From NCBI GenBank assembly GCA_963855995.1, contig OY979718.1:26526282-26590281 (forward strand): a stretch of DNA of 64,000 bases. The letters are read 5' to 3'. The translations under genes were made by a program, and so were the position numbers. Positions 47,706 to 60,542 of this stretch are shown here, piece after piece (within the stretch, counting starts at the first letter, position 1; every line of letters starts with the position of its first letter). Below the pieces are notes generated by a model, which searched no databases, was not told the DNA's origin, and was given only the letters and a program-made list of their open reading frames with translations. This stretch comes from Muricea muricata (Eukaryota; Cnidaria; Anthozoa; Malacalcyonacea; Plexauridae).

Positions 47706-50700
47706 CTACGTAGCCATCGACACCACAACCATATATTTTTTGTGCTTGCACCTGGGATACCCTTCATGATTGCGCCTCATGATTTCAATAGTACCTTTCA
47801 ACATGCTAATGTCCTGCGTCATTTCTGTAGAGCTCTTGCACACGGCTGCTCCACTGGAAGCATTTTCGTCTCGACAGAGAGCTGAACACAGGTCCTGCAG
47901 TTGCGAAGGTAAAGAATAACATTTGTATTCGCTGAGAAAGAACGGGACATCCTCGTAAGAAGAAATATCAAAATAAATGGGAATAATTTGAAGACTTCTG
48001 TTCTGATGGTGTATCATTTGCCCCAACAACATGTTCAAGATGAAGATATACGGACCGTCTAGGTAAAAATATCACAATATGCATTAATTATTACAAATAA
48101 ACACACGGATATGTTTTGCTGAGATGTCCCTCAGTGTACATAAATTCCATTAATTTATCAGCCATTCCCAGCAAGCCTTATCAAAAAAAGCTGTATACTG
48201 ATAAGGATCGTCCTTATTTGCATAAACTTCAATCGCAATTTTCCAAATATTTCAGGATTTTTTTGCATGTAATTTCAAATTGAATAACTTTTTGAGTGCA
48301 TCTTTATACACTGATAAAGCACTGCCACTTATTTTGTAAATAGTACGTGAAGACGTTTTAATGAAACAAGCCGAAATTCACTCCTAGTTTTCTGTGAGCG
48401 CCAGGGAAGTGAAAAAATAAGAAATGACAGGACAACACAAACCCTTACCTTGCCGTTTTTCTTTGTACATTTTCTTTCCATCTTTTGTACAAACCACTAT
48501 AATTATGTCACAATCTTTTATGCTGTGTTCATACCAGCCTAGCCCTCTGCTCGTAATTTCTTCCATACGGCAAAAGTCAAGAGCACATTCAATATATCCA
48601 GTTCTGTTCAGCACGTTAGCGAATGCATGAGTTACGTTTCTGCACAGATGGCAGTGATCGTCGTGAACAATGAACACCTTTGTTTTATCTGATCAAGAAG
48701 AAATCATCTATACATGTCTATCTGATAATGTTTCTAACTATATACTTTAATTATGAGCCTAGTCCTGATTTTTTTTGTGCATCGCATTTTATTTATTTAG
48801 AATCCCCACTATAACCATCCTGCATATATTCACATAATGGTATATGAGCTGAATATTATTATATCTGAGAACAAAAATTGTGAATTATCTGGTGCTAACT
48901 ATATAGTAGCCTTCTTCGGAGCAAGCATGCAAAAAGTATATAACCTGAGTGTATGTATTTTCTAATCTCGACAATTACGAAGATAAGTTTTTTACATCCC
49001 ACATCATGGCTAGAAATCTAATATAGTATGCATTTTGACCTGAAGGCTCAAAATCACTTATAAATCACCGATTTGAACATGAATAAATTGTACATTTTGT
49101 AAACATTTTAGTTAATTACTTTAATTGCTCAATCGATTGACAACATGACTTCTCGACTGCATTCGTAGTTTTGGAAACATATTTAAAGACGTATGTCGTT
49201 ACGTTCTAAAGATCTTTCCAAAATGATAGTAATGAACGTTCCAGACGTGCACATGAATAAAGACTTCTTATGATCAAATAATTATAAAAATTTAATAGAC
49301 ACTTGTATGGGACCGGCATAAAGCCTGCATGATTTCCACTAGGCGGAATTTTATCTTTTATAAATTTGGCCATTTTAAATTTTAATTCATTTTGTAAAAG
49401 TAAAGTATTTATTATAACAATAAGTTGCAGGTAAGTGGCAATAAGTTGATGATCAGTAGTGACTTACTTGCGACAATTGAAACGATTTCCTGTTCATCTC
49501 GCACCAAGGAAGCTAAATAAAATCAAGAAAATGAAATAAATCATGGCATATGCCATGAAATTAAATAAAGGAAAAGTTTGTATTGGCCCTCGCACAAGAC
49601 GGAGAGTATTTTTGAACGAAAGTAAATTACACGATCGCTGAGGCAAGTATTTACAGCTTTTTGTCAAATATCATATAATACTACCATAGTATAGTGTTAA
49701 TCATTAACTGCACAAACATTCGGTGTGATTATTTATCATATACATGACAACACCAACGTGGTAACTATAAGATCATGCATGCATTTCTTGTGGTTTTCAT
49801 TCGTTGCTAACGTTTCCTTTCGTTAATAAACTGTGGAGACATATTTGTTATGAATTTTGAGATAATTACTAACAATGATATTATGACAGTAACATGGAAG
49901 AAAATTTTTTTTAACGTCAGGGCATGCCCGCAGGCTTCGACTTCAATATTTGGGTCTGCTCATGATGGTGCCAACGCTCGCCAATTTGAAATGTGCAAAT
50001 TATAGTTCAAAAAATGGCGATGTAACTTCGCCCCACCTCCTAATGTGCATCCTGAACATAAAGAATAGACACAAATTTTGAAAAACAGCAACGCATCAAG
50101 AGCTATATTGAAGAAGACTTTGTAAAAATCCTAAAAATAATAGCTATATGAATCCTATGATAACTAGCAAAAAAGCTTGGGTAGAGGTTCGTGACCGCGT
50201 GTAGCTTTTGGGACTAAGCCAGCCTTCTGACCTGCGCCAGCATCGCTGGTGACATTCATATATTGGTAGCCATTTCTAAGCGGTAAATATAAAACTTACT
50301 TAGCGTCTTTCGATCTATAGGTTGTAATTGATTTACAAAGGCTTGCAAGTATATATTATAGGACTGTACAATAGTTATCCTCCCTCCCCATTACAAAATG
50401 TACAGTACCCGATGTGTTTTCTTTTTTCCTTTTCAGAAGAATTACTGCAATAAGTCCAGCGATGAGCAAACCACTGGCTATGCTACACGCCACAGTGATG
50501 ACCACATTGCTTTTTGGTGGTGGACATGGTGTAACTGGGTACGAAAATATAAATAAAACTTTTAAAAAGTATTTTTATTACCCACTATTGCTTTTCCGAA
50601 TTTTAATTGGCAAAATAATTATATTATATTATATTATTTAGTTATATAACACAATATATACTCATACCTGTTTGAGGAGGAGTAAAAAGAATTGATTTAC

Positions 50701-53700
50701 TAAATGTTCCTTCTTTAGAGTTGGAAAAAACTGGTCGCACCTATATAAAATATTCAAATATTCAGATCGAACGCGGTTTATTAAAAATTGTGGTAGGGGG
50801 CAGGTCTAAGTCCTCTTTTCCAATCTTCTGTCTATTTTTTGGTTGCTTAGTATGATTTTCTGCATTTTGAAAGGAAACTTTAAATGTCTAAATTATCTTT
50901 TTTATGTAATCCTTTTAATCCCTGTGACAGCCTCGTCTCCAGGGTCATCTTTGTCTGCGCGGTGAGGAATTAGATGACCCTGGTAAAGGCTGTAAAAATC
51001 TCCAAGATTCTTGGAGATTTTCGAGCATGCGCCGTCAGTGAATAATGTGGCGCTGACTCAAGTTACCACTGGCACAGAGCATTAGCGTGCAAATTTTCCC
51101 AATGTATACAGAAATTTACGCTCACATAAAAACAATATTTAAAAGAATGTTTTTTAAGGTGTGATACTCAGCATTAAAACAACTCAAACCAGCCACAAGT
51201 TGTATATAAAAACACCAACCTAATAAATGTGCAGAAAACAGGAAGTAATATTATGCTGTCATTTCGTTGAACCAATCACATTTATTGTCACAAACCCTGA
51301 CTGGTCGAATGTGTTAACCAATGAACAAGGAGATTAGGACAGCCTTTACCAGGGTCATCTATTTCCTCACCGCTCCCACAAAGATGACCCTGGGGACGAG
51401 GTTGTCACGGTGATTGAAGGTTGGTATGGCGTATATATTATTTCATATTCATATTACATGCCGTTTTACTATATTAGTGCTTTAGTGACCGACAATTAAA
51501 TTGATAACCAGCGCCGAAAACGAGGCGAAACAAATCAAGCAATGAAAATAATAAATTATCCTAAGCACGTCGATTTCCCTTTGTTAATCTCTTTGATAGT
51601 AGTACACTGTGAACAGTTGTAAACATACTGTACATAAACCTTACTTCAACATAATAACTCTGACATTTTGTGATGTTCAGATCAATGTGAGTTGCGTTCT
51701 AAAATAGAAAAGCATTTGGTTAAAAAAACGTTACGTTGGTGCATTCGGACTGATCAATTTAATAGGGTCGCGGAAACACGTGCGATATATATTTTACGGC
51801 GACCATGGTAACGAAACGGCTAAAACGCCATGCACCAACTTGTTGCAAGTTCTCATTTTTACCTTGTTGACAAGTTGCAACAAGCGGCACTCAATAATAT
51901 TATCATCAATTTGAAACAGGTTTGCTCAAATCAGGCCTGTTTCAATTTCTATTTGTAGACTTGTTACAACTTGAATCGCTGAAAAATCTTGTAGCTATGG
52001 CTGTGGATAACACGTTTTGGCGTTCTGACAACTTGCAACAGACTTGTCATCACGAAAGCCATACAATCATTCTGATATCTGTTTCTTGATAAGTCTGTTG
52101 CAACATGTTAACAGATGCGTTTTCTCGTGTATATTTGGCAAATATATACACATTCTTTTACAATTACAATGTCTGTTCAAAATGTTTAAATTCAAAGCGT
52201 TTAACATGTACGTTTAATGTATAAGCAACCAAAACGATGCAATTTCCATGGCGTTATTAATTTACTTCAACATAAAGTGTCGAAAATTTAAAAAAGCGTG
52301 AAAATGTCTCGAGTTGTGAAACAAATAAATTAAAGATGACAAGTTTCACTCGTTACATGTCCATTCATTATGTTATTATAATACATTTTGGAGCAATTTT
52401 TCCACTCTATAGCTATACATAGTTCAATGAAATGTACCTCTACTATTATTCTGCCACTGTCTTTGCAATTATTCACATCACTGCGATAGTATACTTCAAA
52501 GGTGTGTTGTGTTTTACATAAGTTTGAAACACGCCACCTTACGATTGAACTCCTTTCTTTTTGATATAAGTCCTCAACAGCAACTAAATAATTATGCAAG
52601 AAGCCATGCATGAGCACCTGCATGGGGAAAATTGTTGATAATCACTAATTTTAATCTTATACATGCGCATGATAAGCATAGGTAATGGCATGGTTTCAAG
52701 TGCAATTCACAACTCGCCAGCATGTTTACGTTGGAATTTTGCTACACCACGGTAGCATTTAAATGCCCTGTTGGTAATACAACTGTACTTATATTGCGAT
52801 CGCTCCCCTTCACGTTTAATTTTCCTTTTAAAGCTTTAAATTTACACTCATGACATCGTCATAAATACGAGTAAAGTAGTCGAAACTTCCCAAAAGGAAC
52901 GGTTTTTCAAATAAATACCTTTCCTTGCAAACTCCTTGCATACTATTAAAAAGGAATGATCTTCAGCGTGTTCAATTTTTTATGATTCGCATTTGGTCGA
53001 TTTTTCCTCAAACTGTTTCACAAAACAGTGACATTCAAAAGCTAAACACCTACAATTTTTGGCAAAAACTAATGACACACGAGAAATTATTTATTAATGC
53101 CCGTCTTTATGCCCCCTCCCCCAATGAAATGTTGATTCCCGAAATGAGAAAACACGCTATGTTACTTGCTTATTCATCTGGAAATAGCTTGACACCAATG
53201 ATATGAACTTATGGGTATACCGAACATTAAGCTGTCCATTACTAGAAATGGTCTTCAATATAATGGAGCAGTTATTTATAACATGTTACCACCAGATATT
53301 AAGTCATCTGGGTCGTTATCTATATTTAAGCGTAAAGTTTATAATTTCATTCATAATTTACTCATATGTTCTTCATAATGTTCTTCATAATGGTAAATTG
53401 ATGCATGAATTATTTTTAGTCATATTGTTATACAGAAGGCCGGTGGAAGATTAGCATTATTAGCTAAACTAGTGTATTTATTTGTAAATACTTTAAAACT
53501 GGTTTAGTTCTTTGATTCACCCTCTACAAAAAAATATTGCATGCTATATTTTACAACTACAAAATAGAATGTCTATAATATGATAGTATATTGAAATATC
53601 AAAAAACCTAAAGAGAAGTGCATCAATTCTTGGGGTATGCAAGCAGGTTCTGCCTTTAAAAGTTCAAAGACATTTGGACAGTAACTTACCCTGACAAATT

Positions 53701-56700
53701 TCCCAGTGACGTTTTCGACCAATATTCTTGCAAAGAGCTGAAAGAATGACATTGCATTAGCAAAACCGCAATTTTTGCCTAACACAAATAGCTTTACAAT
53801 AACAGCGGGGCTTTTTTACATTTGAGTGCGATGCAATTTTCATAAAACCGAGGTTCAAATTTGACTCCCATGCGCCACCACTACTAATAGGTTTTACTAA
53901 TAGCGAAATATTTCGGTAATTCTTAAACAAGTATAAACGTAGACTGCATTTAATACCTTTCTTTCTAGGAAGTACAATGTATTTTGCAACATAGTTTTTG
54001 TTATCTGACGGTAGCACCTGAACTTTGATTTCGTATTTACCCCCAAATGGTAAACCATCAAATGTCCAATTCAACAATTTATTCTGATAAATAGATAAAA
54101 TCATAAATCGATCGGATCATTTATTAAGCATTACATAATTTATTATTTGTGTGTCATATAGTCGAACATGTGCACTGTTAAATAGATGGGAATTCGAATC
54201 TCAAGCGCACGCGTTTTGGAAAATATACTCTATACATATTCGCATAATCTATACAGGGTGTCCCCCAAAAGCAGAACTATCAAAAAATTAAATTAGTTAT
54301 TTATATCGCTAAAATTTTTTGCCATTTTGAATAGTATAATCATTAATAGGTTAATGGATCCGCTTTAGTTTAACATTTGAATTTAAGAATAAAATTTTCT
54401 TTACTATCTTTATGCTCAGAGCATCCCAAGTGAAAAAATGTACAAACGGTTAATTAATTTGTTTGTCATTGGCGTGGATCAATCAATATAACCCTTATTC
54501 TTTCTACCCCTTCATTAACTTGAAAATAAGTGACAAAATGATGTTAATCCCTGGCCAACCCTCCCACAGTCTCCATAGGTGGAAGAGCAGGTAGGATTTA
54601 CACTCTAGCGGAAAAAAGATTTCCACAACGTTCATACGTGTCGTAACCATGCTACTCCTTAATTCGCATTCCGCAGTTGGTTTTCTTTTACGACCGATGG
54701 ATGAAACACCAATTGGACATACCAACAGGAACTGCGCATGTCGAAACCCCGAATTTGTCCTGAATTTTTCGCTGTGAGACTTTGCATTTTTGTCCTCGTT
54801 GGCTATTTGCTCATTGATTTAACAGTTCATATTTGTTATTTAGAAGATCTTACAAGTGAAATAATATGGGTTAAATAGGAAAGTCCTCGTTGGCTCAATA
54901 GTTCAATACGTAGAGCAGTGATCAATCTATAGAAATTGAAAATGCGAGACAATGCAAATCCCGTTCGCGAAAAGAGCGTTTCCGTTGTTCTGCGCAGAAT
55001 TAATATAAGTCTAGCTGTCCATGCATGTAAACACAAATGGAAAGAGAGTAACCTTACCCTGCTGTTGATTTGAACGCAGCTTCGGACATTAAGGAAATTA
55101 TCAAGTCCATAGAGGCTCACTTGCCAACCCAACATCCACGCGCCTGTTTCAAAATTGAACATAAAAATATTAGTTTAAAATTTATAGTAAGATACATCAT
55201 TGCATATACCCAAGTCAATCTCGGGACGATAAGCAAATTCAGCGGGGCTACATGCATTGCAGGGAATATGTATGTCTTGGATGTTGGCCGGTCACATTCG
55301 TTGAACGCACGCATCGGCGGGTATGACAGCTGCAAGCTATTGAACACATAATTAGGTAATACCAATGATCACCCCAAAAGTGCACGTAAAGCCAACGTAA
55401 AATCATGATAACAGCCCGCGCATCATTATTTGGTTTGGTTCGTGGTAATAACGGCAAGTTATTTTAATTGATTCAAGGTTTTCCTAACGACTTTGGAGAA
55501 GACAGACTTTTACGTTTGTGCAAAAACACCTTCTGAATCCACCACTTTCCTCCCAAATCTTCCTTTATGTTCCGAAAGAGTCATTTCCGATGCAATACAA
55601 CACATAACTAAACATCGCCAGCTAAACTCTTAAGATGCTAATTTTTGTCTAATAAGATGAACAAGGGGAGGGGCAATTTGTTACAAGCTCAGATACAATT
55701 ACCATTTTGTGTTAAGTTCCATTTAACGTGAATTTGCCAAGGTTTGAGATTATTCATAGTACCCAGGGCGCATCTGTCCGTAATCTTATTTGAAATTTGA
55801 TGACTTAAATGCACCACTCCTGGAGAAGGAACCTGGTTGTTGCAACATGGGTAATCGTTAATACTAGGGACACTGCATACTTCAGCTTTCTGTATTAAAT
55901 CTGTTGAAGAAAACACAATTATCTTCCAGTGAGTATTTTTGTTTCCAAAAATTAGTAAGGAAGAACATCACATCATGAAATTTTGGCTAATGTATGCAGC
56001 GATGTCGAACCAAAAATGATTTATTTACTGTTTTCAGCAATCAATCGAATGACTAATAATATTTATTATCGGCAACCATGTAAGGTTGCAATGTTACTCC
56101 AAATTTATGTCCACACCTGCATGGTAAACTGAAAAAAATTATTCTATCACGGCAGGAAGCCATTTGGCTAGCTTTCCAAAAATCGCAGGTTTGCTTTCCG
56201 CTGTGGCCAGGCATATTTTTTAGCTTGACAGGTGTGGATACAGCAACACCAGTCACCAGATATCGAATTATTATTGTTGAATTCATCCAATCATTTAGAG
56301 TTAACTGGGTAACCATTGATAAGAGACAGGGACATAAGGAATGAGCAATATCTGCAATTAATGCAGCATGGATGCATATACATGTAAAAATTGCCTTAGT
56401 TCACTACGAATTTTCAAACATATTCTTGGTGTAGTAGCTAAATGCATATCTCGAGAACAAGACAAGATATCAAGAAACTGGACGCGTTTTGATGGTTAAT
56501 TCCCAAAATAGTGACTTTTGGTTTTCATGATGCTGCCCCTTAATAATAGAAACTAGCAGGTTCTCGTAGCTCATCCACATACTATAACGCGCTGCAAAAC
56601 TTACTCATATACCGAGTGTGGCCATATTGGAAATAACAATGCCGATGATAAAATTGCAGATGATAGTATATACCTTCTCCGTATTCTCCAGGGTTAGGAC

Positions 56701-57627
56701 ATCCTGAATTATCTGTAATTTTGTTATCAAAACATTATAAGTATTAAGAAGAGCAAGTGTATCTGTACATTAGCACCCCAAACAGCTCTCCTCAAGCACG
56801 TCGTTTGTAATCGGCGTTCTAATTGACAATCGATGTTTGCAGCTAAATGGCACCAGTAGGTCTTGTACGTTTCTTGCTAGTAACACGTCAAGCTGTGTGC
56901 AGCCAAAAATATTGCATATCATCTTAACTAGTACAAGTTTTTGCAACTGAGCAACGTGGCTCTGTTGCAAGTTTAATTTCATCATTACAAATCGCACTAT
57001 TAAAATTTTTGGAGATCGAAAGTTGACTTTTCACTAGTTCATACGAGATGTGCCATGCTCATTGTTGCGCTTTTCAAAGTTGGATGTTGATTTTAGCGAG
57101 AGTAAAAGTTGAACTCAAAATGTTGAAAGTTGCTACGCATTGTTGAATGTTGTCACACAATGTTGAATGTTGTGAGGTAGTGTTAAAAGTTGAGTGGCAA
57201 CATTTTTGGAACGCCATATTTTCGGCCTATTTATTTTAACCTTGTAGGTAAAACGTTATCATCCTCTGCATATTTGTTTTTAATCCAAACGAATTGCTTG
57301 AAGTTAGCCGCTTGCAGTAAACATAAATCTTATACGGTCTCTGATACCCTCGTAGTTTACAGTAGCTAAAAATAATGTACCTGACACTTTCACCACAAAT
57401 TTTTTTAAAACTGCGATTGCCAAACTCGAGTCGCGTGTAAAACATGAATAATTTCCATCGTATTTACAACTCGCATGATATATAGGAAATTCATCCGAAT
57501 CATTAAAATTTGTTAGTTCTTCTCCGTCTTTTTCCCAGTAAATAAACACCTTTGCAATGTTTCTTATTGTAGTACAATTGAGGGTTGCGTCATCTCCTTC
57601 TTGCAATACAATGACCTCTGTGATAAC
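47706..57627 (-). CDS. IL-17-receptor-like transmembrane protein: Ig, fibronectin-like repeats, SEFIR
   Basis: Minus-strand exons: 57627-57381, 56712-56674, 56351-~56098, ~55922-55703, 55143-55058, 54083-53957, 53737-53690, 52583-52438, 51698-51645, 50740-50668, 50534-50409, 49512-49468, 48688-48449, 48058-47706. Phases agree at all joins except between exons 3 and 4, where the exact sites are unsettled. About 685 residues are covered; the signal-peptide exon was not found. Exon 1 is an Ig domain (ATLNC...FIYWEKDGEE...DGNYSC). Exons 5-10 read as fibronectin-like beta strands (LNWTFDGLPFGGKYEIKVQV; TFEVYYRSDV; SYYVEVRPVF). Exon 11 encodes one membrane helix (NVVITVACSIASGLLIAGLI) then LKRKK. 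Exons 13-14 form a SEFIR domain (TKVFIVHDDHCHLC; DCDIIIVVCTKDG; IIPIYFDISSYEDVPFFL). Known SEFIR receptors signal by homotypic SEFIR contacts with adaptors such as Act1; a role in cytokine-type signalling is inferred. Confidence 0.85.
50918..51414. mobile_element. MITE-like element in a receptor intron
   Basis: Inverted ends of about 75 bp: CCTCGTCTCCAGGGTCATCT with GATGACCCTGGTAAAGGCTG on the left, and the complements on the right (GATGACCCTGGGGACGAGG). No transposase. Ends of the type CCTCGTCCCCAGGGTC are, from memory, common in anthozoan genomes. It lies in intron 50741-51644. No clean target duplication was found. Confidence 0.7.
51830..52110. repeat. Degenerate TTGTTGCAAGTTG-type repeats in a receptor intron
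   Basis: Several scattered copies in both orientations: acttgttgcaagtt, gacaagttgcaac, gacttgttacaacttg, acaacttgcaacagacttgt and gtctgttgcaacatgtt. Spacing is irregular, so this looks like a diverged dispersed repeat and not a clean satellite. It sits in intron 51699-52437. Confidence 0.5.
52925..53400 (+). pseudogene. 3' tail of a decayed LINE in a receptor intron
   Basis: Frames on the strand opposite to the receptor read LQRVQFFMIRIWSIF, YNFWQKLMTHEKLFINARLY and, in a shifted frame, SITRNGLQYNGAVIYNMLPP followed by DIKSSGSLSIFKRK. The YNGAxxWNxLPxxIKxSxSLxxFKxK pattern is typical of the C-terminal end of non-LTR reverse transcriptase proteins. No reverse transcriptase core remains here. 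It is in intron 52584-53689. Confidence 0.5.
57121..57200. repeat. 20-bp minisatellite, four copies, in a receptor intron
   Basis: Four consecutive 20-base units share a tgttgaa-gttg core (tgttgaaagttgctacgcat, tgttgaatgttgtcacacaa, tgttgaatgttgtgaggtag, tgttaaaagttgagtggcaa). Degenerate versions continue upstream to about 57070. Intron between the Ig exon and the next exon. Confidence 0.75.
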
Positions 57628-58235
57628 CTATTCAGTGGATGGAAAACATATTAATATATAGCGACGTGCAAAAAAATAAAATGACTTAATTAATTATTTT
57701 TCTGTACGGCCTTTAATTCAAGACTATGCCAGAGGAGATAAGCTTATTTTTTACTTTTTAAATTTTACTTTTAATTCTAAAACATGCACTTTACTTGATG
57801 CCACCAAGCCAATTACTGGAAGGAAATTACATAACTACTAATACACTCTATGCTTGGGTCGACATGATAACATTTCAAAATGCTTTTTATCTTGTTAGAT
57901 AGGAGCTGATTTTAGCAGCTGCGTTCTAGTACAATCATTGAATCGCTCATGGCGGACAAATCAATTGTAGAGAAACACCTACAAGCGTATACAGCGTACA
58001 AGTAATTAAATACATAACTAATTTTATAAAAGAATAAGTTACAAAAACTAAAGACACTCGCTATGTGACAACACTTGTTATGCAAATGACTTCCACGTTC
58101 TTGAATCCTCGGTACCATAAAGAAGATGAACAGCTTTACAATTATAACTTGAAATAATCTTTAACTGAGTAGCGTCCTGAACGAAGCTAAAGAATTGATA
58201 TCACTACAAATCTTTTGGGAACTATACATACTTCA
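57628..58235. other. Upstream of the Ig exon, 5' end of the receptor gene not identified
   Basis: The signal-peptide exon should lie here or beyond. Candidate donors exist near 57794 (gtaaag) and 58231 (gtatgt) on the minus strand, but neither is preceded by a convincing hydrophobic leader. Confidence 0.35.
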
Positions 58236-58990
58236 GGCAAAGCGTTCCACGCTTGTAAGATGTGTTGTTCTGCATGTCTACTCTTCTAATGTTGCGCGAT
58301 TTCAGCTGCTTTTCACTAATAGATCTAGTTACTCTCACCAAATTGAATTGTGCTGCGACGTCTGTGTCTAGCTATGTAAGTCAACTAATAGTGACATGGC
58401 CAAGTATTCGAGCAAGTACGTCAACGGAATTAGGTTTGTGTTAAGTCTTCTTTGTTAGTTTGAGCGTAGTTTGAGTCCAAGAATGTACAATCAGTAATGT
58501 TGTCTACTGTTTGAGGAAGCCAGATTTGCAATGCATATCCTAAAAGTGCTCGTTTTAACAGAAAATTATTCGATTTGTGCCCTCAACTGAGATTGATGCA
58601 CATACAGCTTTGCTTTAGCACGATGCGTTTGCACTTGCTTTTTCTACATCAGGTCAAATGTAATCCTTACCCCCAAGATCTCACTCACGGCTACAATGTT
58701 TGGTTCCAGGTTCGTCATGGTTTAATTGAACTTAGCAGGTTTGCGTGATATTGTTGTAGCCATGCCTTCTTTGAAGAGTTAAATGCGAGATGAGTGGATA
58801 CAAACTATCGCATTGGTTCGTATGATTTGTTGCAGTCAAGTTCGCTTGAGATTCTTTTGAAATTCTTCAAGTAGATCATTAACGTAGAGAATGAGAATGG
58901 GTCAAAGGATTGACCCTTGCGGTGCACACGATGTCACTAGTAAGAAAGATGAAATAGAACCAAAGGAAATGGCCCGCCGGTGCCATTGTG
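58236..58990 (-). pseudogene. Decayed LINE reverse transcriptase
   Basis: The minus strand reads SCAPQGSIL, a TGA stop, then PILILYVNDLLEEFQ: the motif-B region (GVPQGSILGPLLFLxYxNDL) of a non-LTR reverse transcriptase. Further down come LGVRITFDLM-type and LYILGLKLRSN-type segments and, near the end, ILQAWNALPE, typical of LINE C-termini. Numerous stops and frame changes show it is long dead. Confidence 0.6.
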
Positions 58991-60235
58991 GAGATAACAT
59001 TGCATCCAGTTTATCCGGAGTGTCGTAAATTGGTACAATCGAAATTTGATTTTAAATTAATTTTGCTGAACATCAAGACCTCGACCAGAAAAGAGCACCT
59101 GGACAAGATCACCTGGACCACATCGCGCAAATCGCACCATTGCTTAGAAATCCAGTTAACTTAAGGCTAAGTTAAAGACCTGTATAATTCTTAAACTCAT
59201 GAGAATAGCATTCATGCAGAAATACCGCTGCATATTTTTCATCATGCACAATTACCACTGGATGAAAATGCGTAACTCATGATCTAAAGACCTGAATTTG
59301 CTAAATGATGTTGGCAATTGGTGTTGTTGGTGCAAGCAGTGTCGTAGAAGATAATGAAGTGTGGGTGGTTCTTTTAAGGCCCGGAGTTTACCGAATAGTA
59401 ATTACATAAATAAGTCTAATTAAGAAGTGTGGAATGTAGTAGTAGTTATAATGTAATATTAACAGTCGCGACAATAGAAGCGTTCCGAAAATATTTGACC
59501 TATTGATTTGCTCAAGTTTAGCATTCCTCTGATCAATTCCTCCCGTGATCCCTCAAATTCTGAAAATTAAAGTTCGTTAAAATGTTCACAAATTTTGTTT
59601 AATGACCATATTGACCAATTAGAATGCTCACAATAAGATTTAGCGTTTTGAGGAACTCCTACACATGAGCAAATGAATGTATATTCCAGCTAAGATTTCC
59701 AGGATTGCGGTGACTGGGGAAGGGTGGAAATTCTTAACGCCGCTACAGGAAACTGCTACTAAAATGGCGCCCAAATTAGAGTAAATTGCGTTTCCGAGAT
59801 TCCAGTTATTTCCTGGATACCACCCTCTCCCTCGAAGCACCCCCTCCCCTCCTCCGAAGCTTCACCCACCCACCCCCCAAATTACGCTCCACGGTACCTG
59901 GGTTTAAAAGAGATCGGTAACAATTTTTGTACATTTAGAATAAGCTGTAAATTGTTTGGTATGTGAACAGTCTGCTTGTTTTGTTGTGTATAACACTATA
60001 GCATGCATGTATGAACAGAATGAATGACTTTCAGCTTACAGAGACAACGCAACGGATTTTTTTTGTAATTTACGCTTTAATCCGCTTAAGCACGGATGTG
60101 TTCTACAGTTCTCAATTGATTGTTGAAAATGCCGAAAGGAGTAATGAAAATGGTAAATCCCAACAGAAAAAAAATCGTGCTGTGTAAATTTGTAAACGGG
60201 TATTAAGATGATTAATTTACACTCAGATCAATATA
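58991..60235. other. Intergenic, no gene recognised
   Basis: No supported exon. A CT/CCC-rich stretch at about 59820-59880 is simple sequence. Confidence 0.45.
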
Positions 60236-60243
60236 CTTAATTA

Positions 60244-60542
60244 CATGGACGTAGCCAGGGGGGGAGCCGAGGGAGCCGCGGCTCCCCCCTTTCTTTAATA
60301 GAGAGGTTTAGCAAAGACGACACAACATCATGACAACGCCAAAAACGATGGTAAAACAATGTGGAAATACCGTGAGCAAATCTGGAGATGGGCAATCACG
60401 GCATTTTACGTCGCATTGACGTTACGTCTCTTTGCTAAACCTCCCTAGTATTTAACGCGATAGGCGCGTCAAACCTATCATAATTATTAGTATCTGCAGG
60501 GCTCCCCCCCCCCCCCCTTTGAAAGTTCTGGCTACGTCCCTG
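60244..60542. mobile_element. hAT-type MITE with perfect 8-bp target duplication
   Basis: Flanked by CTTAATTA at 60236-60243 and 60543-60550. Ends are CATGGACGTAGCCAG and CTGGCTACGTCCCTG, one mismatch in 15 as inverted repeats, followed by G/C-run subterminal arms. 299 bp in total, about half of which is a second element nested inside (60301-60445). No coding capacity. Confidence 0.85.
60301..60445. mobile_element. MITE of family C nested in the hAT MITE
   Basis: Ends GAGAGGTTTAGCAAAG and CTTTGCTAAACCTCCC with TA on both sides (60299-60300, 60446-60447). It shares the GAGGTTTAGCAAA end with MITE C of the array unit (13496-13644) but has a different, less palindromic interior. Confidence 0.75.

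Noticed and set aside
55070-55457. Overlapping open frames on both strands around receptor exon 5
   Set aside because: Only the 55143-55058 minus-strand segment has acceptor and donor in phase with its neighbours; the rest is intronic or antisense.
58220-58270. Minus-strand stretch ending in a gtatgt donor as first exon of the receptor (reads ILQAWNALPE)
   Set aside because: The sequence fits the end of the adjacent LINE relic, has a stop just upstream and no signal-peptide character.
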